A stretch of 64,000 bases of DNA, from the NCBI GenBank assembly GCA_024509875.1, contig JAMPIV010015259.1:46793-110792 (forward strand), in the 5' to 3' direction. Shown here piece by piece: positions 55,210 through 64,000 of this stretch. Origin of the DNA: Oreohelix idahoensis. Taxonomy: Eukaryota; Mollusca; Gastropoda; Stylommatophora; Oreohelicidae. The notes under the pieces are model-generated. The model searched no databases. It was not told the DNA's origin and was given only the letters and a program-made list of their open reading frames with translations. Every line of letters starts with the position of its first letter. The stretch's first letter is position 1. A program made the position numbers and the translations under genes.

Positions 55210-57983
55210 AGAACCATTAGGAAGAAAAAAAAGACACTAAGGCTTCGATTTTCAGCGACTACGGGAAATAGCTGAACGCAAAACCCGCTAGCCTGGGGCT
55301 GGAAAAGGAAGAAAAAGACTCAGAGTATTTTGAGTACTTGATAGATTTTTTTGTTATTCCCTGGAATGCCGGCTTCAACGATCGGTAAGTGTGAATGGTA
55401 GTGGCTACTGTGAGCGTGTATTGAATGAATGAAAAATTAGATAACCTTAAATTATCTTTTTTCTTGGTAAACATCAGTATACTTGATTTCTTGTTTTTTT
55501 TCTCTGCGGGGTTGTTTAATTTTTCTTTTCCCCCTCCCTTAATCAGATAAAAGGGATAACATTGAGAAAAATAGGAATCTGTTCCTATACCCCATACTGA
55601 TTAGTGTATACCCCATCAGTTAAAAATTGATCTCTCTTTAGGTTAATTACCTCTCTGATAGAAATTGTCTTTTAATTGTGTTTTCCTATACAAGAGGGGA
55701 GAGCCTTTTGAGATACTATTTTCCTCCCCCCCTTGTCTGTAACTATGATTTTTTGAATGTAACATGATTGATGTTGTGATGTTGGTTTAATGATAATAAA
55801 CTCCATAACACTTTAATTACTGTGTTGGTCGACCCATTACTCCATATCTGTTACACGTAGTCTGTGCATTTGTATCACCAAATTGGTGTGTGTACATGAG
55901 TGTAGGGTAACTGGCAAAAATTGTTTAACCAGGAGAGTAAGGAGTCTGCAGGTAAATAAATGTCGTAAGATAGGCTGAATTGGAGCAATTACACGATTCA
56001 GAGACTGTCCTTCCTCTTACCACAGCACCCTCGTGAATCAGCTATCTATTTCTTACCCCTTACTATCACAGAGTCTTCACTATCATCCTCCACTCGGACG
56101 GGACCACTATTTCTAAGACCTATCTCAGTAAAATTTACGACAAAGGATTTAAGCACTATTAATTTCAGCTCGTTTAAGCCCTCAACCCTGATTTACTCAG
56201 TGGAATTCTATTATTCTATTATAGCTCTGTTTAGAGTGTTGGGTCCTTCGTCTTAAAGCTTAGACTACGGTTACCTTCTTGTCCAGAAATAGTACTTTCT
56301 GCTTGTACCACCAATAACTATGGTAAAAGAATAGAACGAAACGCTCTTCTGAGTATGGCGTTTTCCAACCCATAGTTATGGGTTCCTGCCTTTCCATACC
56401 ACCATCCCAATTAACTCAGACTTTACCCTCGATGAGAATTAAATTTAATCCCTCGTGATAAAACTTTCTTTACATTTAAATAGAATAGCTTTCATTGTTA
56501 CTTTATATTTAAATGAAAAGGTTAATAATACAGATAGAGTCTGTTTACATATACATCCCCACTGATTGAAAAGTGTTCACAATATAAATTGAATGTGTTT
56601 TCATTTATGTTTACAATGATTGAAAAGTTTGAAACTTCCATTAACTTTAAAAAGAATATTTTCACATAGACATTTACACTGGTTTAAAGCTTGAAAACTT
56701 ACTTTACTTTTAAAGTGGCTATGTTTATAGTGACATTTACACTGCTATAAAATGTAAGTATTATACTTAGAATGTACATCATTTCTTTCATCTTTCCCTC
56801 TCTGCTCCCTAGGGAACCTGGAACAACTTTATGCTTTTAGTTCTCTTTTCGAAACTAGCAATATGTCACAGTGACTATTAATTTGTTTTTTTACCATCAC
56901 GTCCGATTTTTTTAATACCCTTAATGTTCTGGTTTCCTTGTCATTTTATATTTTCTTTTCTACCTTCGTGGCCCTATTTTTTCACCTTTTCAAACCCCAC
57001 CCGCGGTTTGTTTACGTTCTGGCCTTCAACGGTCAGCGTAGCGGTAACGTAATGTTATCTAAACGCACCTGTGGTTCGTTTGACCAGAGAAACATTCCTC
57101 TGGTTGCTTTAAGTCTTTGATCGCGTTGAACGAGCGAGACGGCTTCTGTGTAGAACCGGCTCGCTAACGGCAGTGGAACTTTTTACGGTCGGTAAACTAG
57201 TTTGATCTTCAATTCAGGAGAGATTTGTTGTGGCCCCTGATCATAATATTATGTCTATCTGGGGAATTTCTGGCGTCTGTTGTCTTTGATGTCTCTAGAG
57301 ATACCTCTGTCTTACTCCTCATTACGCATTACGCCGATACATCTGTAGAATCAGGCTATGCAGATGTCCCGGGTGGCATTGTATGTAAACTATAAATCTG
57401 GTTAATCTTAATAGACTAACACACTCGTGAATATTTTCCTGGCCCGAGATGGACCATCATGAGAAAAGGCAGACTTTAACACAGAACTAAATGTTAAGGC
57501 CTATCTCTAGTCATTTTTCGGGGTGAGTTGACATGTCTTATTAATATATGAATATTCATGTTAGCTTTTTATATATCTGATAGGAATGTGACTTACTTCA
57601 TTTTTTGAGGATTTCTCCCGGTAAATTTAATTCAGTGATAATGTAGCGCTGTCTACGGCCTTAGTTGGGTGGTGCTTAAACTGTTACGGTTTATAATGGG
57701 AAATGATAAACTTACAATAACAGATACTAGGAGTAGAATCAGTTCATACAATGCTTACCATTGGGTTAAGAGTCAGCAAAATTAACTGTCATTTCTGCAA
57801 GATAAGGTCAGGGGTGTGGATCATTCACTTAACACTGAATTATAGGAGAAAGTCACTTATTCCTTTTTGATAGATATTTCTAGTGGCAAGGGAGAATCAT
57901 TTTATGCTTACTTGTGTGGCTAGGCACTAGTCTATAACTTTCACAGAAAGCAGTCACCAGGCATAGATATAATTATATCTTAT
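55210..57983. other. Unassigned sequence, no gene seen
   Basis: 2.8 kb of AT-rich DNA. Around 56450-56760 short phrases (ACATTTACACTG, GATTGAAAAGT, ACTTTAAAA) recur at roughly 70-100 bp spacing, like an old minisatellite. Small frames such as 56938-57120 lack domains. Confidence 0.5.
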
Positions 57984-58018
57984 GATTCAGCCACACAATC
58001 ACCTGTTTGCTTTAAATC

Positions 58019-58876
58019 ATGATTACGCGAACTACAAGAGAGAAAACCGGACTGATTCTAAAGGCGACGAACTGGAACGGACTACGGACTACGACTTATG
58101 GAACTTGGAACACAAGAAGTATAAATGGGAAGGAAGAGGAGCTGGTGGAAGAGATAAGGAAAGCAAAACTAGAAATCCTGGCTATAACGGAAACGAAGAA
58201 AAAAGGACAAGGAGTCATGGATCTCGATGGCAACACGTTGCTCTACAGTGGTGTACCCATATCTGAAAGAGCTAAAGGTGGCGTGGGTTGCATTGTGGCC
58301 CAAAATCAAAAAGATAGTATCAAGGGATGGAACTTTGTCTCGGAGCGCATTATGGTTGTAAAACTAAAAGAAGGAGAAACCATAGTCAACCTGGTCATAG
58401 TGTATGGGCCAAATGAGGATGAGAGAGCAGAGGTCAAGGAGGAATTCTTCGAGCTGCTTCAAAGGACAGTGGATGACTGCCTAGATGAAGTTATTATGCT
58501 CGGAGATTTTAATGCCAGAGTTGGAAATGACCATGCTAGATGGGGTGGAGTTATCGGAAGATATGGAGAAGATACTCTCAATGACAATGGAAAGCGACTC
58601 CTTAGATTCTGCAGTGAGCAGAATCTGATCATTACAAACACAAAGTTCCCCCATAAGCGCATACATGCATACACTAGATGTGAACCAACCAAGAATGAGA
58701 AGTCAGTGATCGACTATGCCATTGTTCGGAGAAGCTCATTCAGATATGTCCGAGATGCAAGAGTCTGGAGGGGGCCAGAGATTGGAAGTGATCACTACCT
58801 GCTAACAATCAAACGAACAACTGAAAGAGTTGCTCAGCCTAGGAACTGCCCCAACATCACGCAAGAAACCAAGTAA
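58019..58876 (+). pseudogene. RTE endonuclease domain
   Basis: APE-type nuclease: TTTYGTWNTRSING near the start (Asn), LAITETKKKGQG (catalytic Glu), VNLVIVYGPNEDERAEVKEE, EVIMLGDFNARVGND (about 58484-58530), KSVIDYAIVRRS and GSDHYLLTIK (Asp-His). All conserved residues are visible in one frame of 285 codons, which ends TQETK and stops. The linker to RT continues in other frames (58830-59012 and 58987-59193). It would nick the target to prime reverse transcription. Confidence 0.9.
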
Positions 58877-59193
58877 ACGAGCAGGAGAAATGAGCATTAG
58901 GACCTACAAGCTGAGAGAGCCAGAAATTAAGACCAGATATCAGGGGCTTATTGCTACAGCAGTGAGCAACACAGAAGAACGACCTGATGACTTGGAAAAC
59001 CCTCTGGAATAAATTCAAGGATATCATAAAGACAGCTGCTGTAGAAGCATGCGGTGAAGTCCGACTTGGGAACCAGAGAAAGAGGACACCTTGGTGGACA
59101 GAGGAAGTCAAAGAGAAAATAAGAGAGAAGAAAATGGCATGGAAACAATACTTAGGAGCTAAAAAACACAACAGGACAAATGGAAAAATATAG
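58877..59193 (+). pseudogene. RTE linker between endonuclease and RT, frameshifted
   Basis: Reads MSIRTYKLREPEIKTRYQ in one frame, then, after a shift near 58985, RKRTPWWTEEVKEKIREKKM, the usual W-W-T/N linker of RTE ORF2, then shifts again near 59180 into the RT frame. Three frames in 300 bp show two or three single-base indels. Confidence 0.8.
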
Positions 59194-60862
59194 AGAATAT
59201 GTGACACTCAGAACAGAAGCAAAGAACAAAGTGCTAGCAGCAAAACAGAAGTCCTGGGAAGAATTTGGAGAAAAGCTAGAAAAAGATGCACAAGAAAACC
59301 AGAAATTGTTCTATAAGACCCTAAAGAACATGAGGAAAGAAAAACAATGCCCTCTCAAATTTATAAAGGACAAGCAAGGCAAATTGCTTACTGCCCCGAA
59401 GGAAGTAATGGAAAGATGGAAAGAATATTTCTCAGAACTCCTGGATGGTGAGCATGGTGAAGCATCAGAAATGATAACCACTAGCACAGAAGAGAAAACC
59501 AATGATGGTGAAGATGACATAAAGATGGAAGAACTGAGGGCAGCACTAGAGAAAATCAAGATGGGCAAAGCAGCAGGGCATGATGGTATAACACCAGAAA
59601 TGGTTAAGTACATGGGAGCATCAGGCGACCTATTACTCTTAAAGGTCCTACAGGCAGCATGGTGCAACAAGACCATACCAAAGGATTGGGAGATTGCCAT
59701 CATAACACCAATTTTCAAAAAGGGTGACAATCGACAATGTGGAAACCATAGAGGCATATCCCTTCTCAGTGTCCCTGGTAAAATCTACTCTAGAATCCTA
59801 GAGCAGAGACTCCGACGCCTAGCTGAGCCACAATTGGATGAGGTCCAGTGCGGATTCCGAGCAAACCGAAGTACTCAAGACCTAATCTTCACACTCAGAC
59901 AGCTGAGTGAAAAGGCCCTTGAGTATAAGAGTGAGATCCATCTTTGTTTCATAGATCTGGACAAGGCGTTTGACAGGGTCCCCTGGAGCAAACTTTGGGA
60001 CTGTTTGGCAAGGAAGAATATTCCAGCACCTCTGATTCATGCTATACAGAGCTTCTACAAGTCTTGCAGAAATTATGTGAGGACAGCAAACCATAAGTCA
60101 GAAGAGTTCAGGACCACCACTGGTGTAAGACAAGGTGATATCCTATCACCTTATCTCTTCATACTCCTTATGGACGATGTCATCAAGGCATGTAAGGAGA
60201 GAACAAGAAAGTATTCAGTGGGGTACTGGAAGATGAGGCAAGTCTGGAAGGAAGAGCTGGAGAAGAGAGGGATGGTCATAAGCAGCTCTAAAACAAAATC
60301 CATGGTGATATCACGAGAAGAAAGAAAACATCAGATTAAGTTGGGAGAACAGGTCCTGGAGCAGGTCGACCACTTTAAATATCTTGGAGCTATTATAGAC
60401 CGAAAGGGAGGCATCAAAGAAGAGTTGGCCACTCGAAAAGCAGCGGCTGGGAGACTTTTTCAGGCCATAAATCGTGGATTCCTCAGCAAGAAAGAGGTTG
60501 GTAAGAAAACGAAGATGGCTGTATACCGCTCCACCTATGTCCCAGTCTTGACATATGGATGCGAGTCGTGGGCAATGAATACAACCCACAAAAGCCAGAT
60601 CCAAACCTCAGAAATGAGGTATCTGAGGAAAGTGGTTGAAGTAACAAGAAGAGACATGGTCCGCAACCAGACGATCCGTCAAGGCCTAAAATCCCATCCG
60701 CTGCAGACCCAAATAGAACAGTCCCAACTAAGATGGTTTGGCCATGTCTGCAGAATGGAGAAGATCGGCTACCACGACAAGCATGGGAAACAAAGAGCCA
60801 GGGATCCAGACCTCCAGGACGACCCAGAGTCCGCTGGGAGGACAACATTAGACAATCTTTGA
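59180..60862 (+). pseudogene. RTE reverse transcriptase lacking the FADD box
   Basis: 560 codons, open. Blocks in order: KMGKAAGHDGITPEMVKYMG, WEIAIITPIFKKGDNRQCGN, HRGISLLSVPGKIYSRIL, VQCGFRANRSTQDLIFTLRQ, LCFIDLDKAFDRVPWSKLW and GVRQGDILSPYLFILLMDDV. Then YWKMRQ (about 60225-60242) is followed at once by VWKEELEKRGMVISSSKTKS. In related RTE proteins about 25-30 residues with F-A-D-D lie between them, so the deletion took the catalytic Asp pair while keeping frame. Thumb (HFKYLGAIIDRKGG) and C-terminal QLRWFGHVCRM remain. The frame is lost near 60780. Confidence 0.92.
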
Positions 60863-60967
60863 AGGACCGAGGACTAGAATGGAACCAGGCCAGAAAGAAG
60901 ACAGCTGATAGAATGGTCTGGCGCTCTCTCTTCCAAACCTCTACACCTCACGGTAGAAGGGGAACGA
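60780..60967 (+). pseudogene. RTE ORF2 C-terminus in shifted frame
   Basis: Reads RPPGRPRVRWEDNIRQSL, then RGLEWNQARKKTADRMVWRS and LF, the standard RTE C-terminal G-R-P-x-x-R-W pattern, ending just before the TAAG tail. It belongs to the same ORF2 but is one frame off from 59180-60862. Confidence 0.85.
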
Positions 60968-60995
60968 CTAAGTAAGTAAGTAAGATTCAGCCACA

Positions 60996-61871
60996 GCTGT
61001 ATTATTATAGCAAGAACATTGCATTTTATATGTACTCATTTTGTGGAATGTTAATATATTTCCCCAAGGGGACATGATTTATTTGTGTAATGTCACATGC
61101 TGTAATCTGTTTATGTAATTCATTTAATGTTGTAAGATGAATAAGCATATTCATTCAACTGTAACTACAAGGTTAGGTTTCCTGTATGTTTAGTTGGAAG
61201 AAGAGGAGTAGATTGTTGCTGTCAGAACGATTACTGACAGGTACATGGGTATACAAAAGATATTAAGCCTATGCGGGCACATGCTATAATTGATAGAGTG
61301 GAAGGAGCGGAGCATAACTGGTTATAAAACATTAGAGTGATTTTGTTGTTGCTTGATGTAAAGGGTGTCTCTTTTGGGTCTTAGTTTCAGGGATACCGAA
61401 TTGCTAGAGTCAAGTCTCCAGTCAGGCGAAGAATGTCATATACTCTTCGTTCTAGAGGGATGCTGAATACAGCTAGCAATCACGAGTCGTCAACCCCCCC
61501 CCCCTCCCCCCCCCCCATTCCTGAACCTAAACCCTTTGTCAACGCCAAGTTAAGCTCACGCAGTGCAACGAGCCAACGCTACATCTGAAATCATCTCAGG
61601 CAGTAGTAGTTCTCTACTCGCCTATTGGATTACCAGTCAGAGCATTGCGGCTTCCAGAATATCAAAACCGCCCCGCATGTCTATAGCAGAATCTGATATC
61701 ACCCGCCTTTGTGTGCCTAAACGGGGCACTCAGCCAAACCACAGCCAAACCAGTTTAAACCGGATTTAATGCTAAGAAAGCAATAGCGCCGGATAAGAGC
61801 GCCTGGTTGTCTTCGTCCCCAAATAACTTCGTCTGGTGTAGTTCTGGGTTATGAAAACCTCGCACTTATGA
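60996..61871. other. Unassigned sequence with a poly-C tract
   Basis: No supported gene. A C-run broken by one T lies at 61494-61516. The open frame at 61563-61769 has no motif. Confidence 0.5.
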
Positions 61872-62425
61872 GCGTCTTCCAGCCCCTCACGCAATTAGAG
61901 GTCACCAACGTTTAGCACCACCAAGGAAAGTTTTGTAGGCTTATTCCCTCACCTTGAAGGACCTACATGTAAGACACTTTTCTGGAGCTAGCGCCTTTGG
62001 TCCCACGAAAGCGGACAGGCTGTCGCTCAGTTTGTTTTTTTTTGGTCAGCAGGAGAGATAGACAGCGTCTTCCAGCCCCTCACACAAGTAGAGGTCACCA
62101 ACGTTTAGCACCAACAAGGAAAGTTTTGTAGGCTTATTCCCTCACCTTGAAGGATCTACATGTAAGACACTTTCCTGGAGCTGGCACATTTGGTCCCACG
62201 AAAGCGGACAGACTGACACGCAGTTTATTCATTTGGTAAACCAGAGGTAAATAGAGTCTTCCAGCCCACCTCGCGCAATTAGAGGTCACCAATGATAGCA
62301 CCAACAAGGAAAGTTTTGTAGGCTTATTCCCTCGCCATGAAGGATCTACATGTAAGACACTTTTCAGGAACTATTACATTTGGTCCAACGAAAGCGGACG
62401 TGCTGACACTCAGTTTATTCATTTC
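61872..62425. repeat. Three tandem copies of a ~190-bp unit
   Basis: Units start at about 61872, 62065 and 62254. Each reads GTCTTCCAGCCC near the start, then AATTAGAGGTCACCAA, GGAAAGTTTTGTAGGCTTAT, ACATGTAAGACACTTT and ACGAAAGCGGAC. Copies differ by scattered substitutions. No coding potential is obvious, and the unit is not found elsewhere in the window. Confidence 0.92.
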
Positions 62426-62452
62426 TCTGTGTTCTACAGGTTTTATGATCTG

Positions 62453-62455
<3 letters not shown>

Positions 62456-62488
<33 letters not shown>
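62456..62488. repeat. (GT)n microsatellite
   Basis: About 16 GT dinucleotides just after the tandem triplication. Confidence 0.95.
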
Positions 62489-62489
<1 letters not shown>

Positions 62490-63707
62490 GGTGTATTTGG
62501 CATATTTTGATTATTGGTGATTATTGATGAGTATTATGCTGTGTATGATGAGATGCATTATTTTCCATGCTTTTCTTCTTTAATAAAGTTTACACATTTA
62601 TTAATGCACTGTTCACGACCCTTCCATCCATAACTAACTTGTTTTAGCTCTTTACTATAATCTCTATGTTTGATAAGAGAAAAGAGTGAGAGCAGGAGGT
62701 GCTTAGACAGTATAAGTGAGTTGAGGGCTTGGAGAGAGTAATAAATTTAATAACTCTTCTCCTGGTTTGTCTCAAGTCCACCTCCTATTACACTTTATCT
62801 ATGTGTAAGCTATAACTCTGTCAGTCCACTATCCCTTGTCGATTTCACTACTATTGTCCAACTCGACAAATACTCTACACTCTAACACAACCACGACACA
62901 ATAAAGCAATCAGCCCGTGCAGTAGTGGTCATGAATCATCATTCTATACGCTTAGGTTGCAAGCCTCAAATGACTTTGAAATCCACTAGCGAGTTTTACA
63001 TATTAAAATTCACAAGGTAATATCTACATATATATATATATATATATGTTAGTTCACATGTTAGAAATAAAATATGAAATGTAAGTTACAACTTACGCCA
63101 ATCCTGGCTCACAGACTTTTTGCTCAGATGAATAAAAGAGACTTGAATCGGCCTCTTACACGCGTCTGGGGTGTCGTTAATTTAATAAGTTCCCTCTCTG
63201 ACTTCGTGTGTGGTCCTTCATTTTCCTCAGTCCCGGTTTCCTTATTTAAAATGCTAGAGATGTCCTGGGCTATATTGTAAGTGCTGATAAATACTCTAAT
63301 AAAAGGTGTCCGGTATGTTAAGAAGGAATTCTGAATTCTAATTCTTCACTGAAGCAAGGTCTGGTATCTTGGCGAGCGATTTCTCAAGTGAAATAGCTGG
63401 AGAAAATGGTCAGATTATATTCACTGCCTTCCCACGCGTTCGTTATGCGCGCCTCAAAGGATTAGCCAATCTGATTTGAATATTTTGCATGACTCAGCTA
63501 ATGCAAAATTTCAAACATTACCTTTCTGAAAGTGGGCTGTACACATCCGCTTGCCCTTGGGTACTGTTGCGTAGCAAAATGTGTGTTGTGTATAAATGTC
63601 CCGTGGATGAGGTCACATTTGCCACACAATGTTGAGGGTGTTGTATTTCCAAAGGTACGATAATACTGGCCTTTGCAGAGTAGTGTACCACCCTCAGACA
63701 CCAGGGA
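62489..63707. other. Unassigned sequence, possibly leader of the element at the right edge
   Basis: AT-rich with a short (TA)n at 63027-63048. No domain in the small frames (63074-63280 plus, 63498-63718 minus). The last few hundred bases would be the 5' leader of a minus-strand retrotransposon if the LTR call at 63708 is right. CACCA at 63699-63703 would then be its primer-binding site. Confidence 0.4.
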
Positions 63708-64000
63708 TGATGAGGCATAGTAACATGGTGTCTTTAGTCTGGTTCAAGTGTGTGACGTAAGGGTAGAGTCAGATAGCTACAGTATCATACATGGACGTCA
63801 CATCAGATCATACAACGTAGAAAGTCAATGATGCTTGCAACAGCTAGTGACGGTTTTTGTATAATTTATTATAGACGCCACAATGACGAAGTGTGTAGAC
63901 ATAAACAAGCCGGTACATCATAGGTACGGTCAAACAGTCATTATTACATATGTAGTCAATTCAACAGGCACAGCAGACAGCATCATAATAATGTACATTA
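63708..64000 (-). repeat. Diverged LTR related to element C, runs off the window
   Basis: Starts TGATGAGGCATAGTAACATGG, matching TGATGCGTGATGCC...ATGG of element C, then shares AAAGTCAATGAT, CTTG(C/T)AACAGC, GACGCCACA(G/A)TGAC and CAAACAGTCATTAT in order with 45254-45540. About 70-75 % similar by eye. Orientation is the same as the LTR of element C on the plus strand. Confidence 0.7.

Larger units (their letters stand above)
57996..60983 (+). mobile_element. RTE-clade LINE, near full length
   Basis: 2988 bp with endonuclease and reverse transcriptase, ending in a TAAG repeat (about 60968-60983), a usual RTE tail. GATTCAGCCACA occurs at 57984-57995 and 60984-60995, a perfect 12-bp target duplication. 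Four frameshifts and an internal deletion are present. The perfect duplication points to a fairly recent insertion of an already defective copy, or to rapid later damage. Confidence 0.92.

Overview
The window looks like nuclear DNA of an invertebrate animal. It is AT-rich, has long microsatellites, and is filled mostly by retrotransposons of animal type: a Jockey-clade LINE, RTE-clade LINEs, a tRNA-derived SINE, Ty3/Gypsy elements of the Gmr1 type, and hAT-like DNA elements. An arthropod, perhaps a crustacean, is my best guess. That is an inference from repeat content, since no taxon-diagnostic host gene is visible. No rRNA, free tRNA gene, CRISPR array or operon is seen.

Layout. At 1-12.8 kb there is decayed sequence with three hAT-like non-autonomous elements (456-1016, 2163-4705, 8036-8817), two of them carrying arrays of 30-31 bp repeats. 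The same stretch holds LINE remnants, one intact SINE (9871-10142, 13-bp target duplication) and one plausible host exon on the minus strand (7424-7633, MFS transporter, SLC43-like).

At 12,779-35,978 lies one Jockey LINE flanked by a 13-bp duplication. It has been split twice. A 9.6-kb Gmr1-type Gypsy element (A, 17646-27276, target duplication ACAGG) sits inside its RNase H coding region. A 7.6-kb element (X, 28346-35958) sits in its 3' tail. X has about 1.1-kb terminal direct repeats built around 66-bp tandem units and a gag-like coiled-coil ORF, but no pol. It is flanked by an unusually long 19-21 bp duplication.

At 37.1-55.1 kb there is a three-level nest. A decayed LTR related to element A (37058-37178 plus 54556-55143) holds Gmr1-type element B (37179-54555, minus strand, duplication ACGAC). 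One LTR of B holds Gmr1-type element C (45254-54484, minus strand, duplication ATAGC). A, B and C all encode integrase before reverse transcriptase, the reverse of normal Gypsy order.

At 55.1-64 kb there is mostly featureless DNA. It includes an RTE LINE with a perfect 12-bp duplication (57996-60983) whose reverse transcriptase lacks the FADD box, a 190-bp tandem triplication, and at the right edge an LTR related to that of C.

The genes do not form a pathway. Apart from the candidate exon they are replication genes of selfish elements, nearly all broken. Many breaks are single-base indels in homopolymers and some may be assembly errors.
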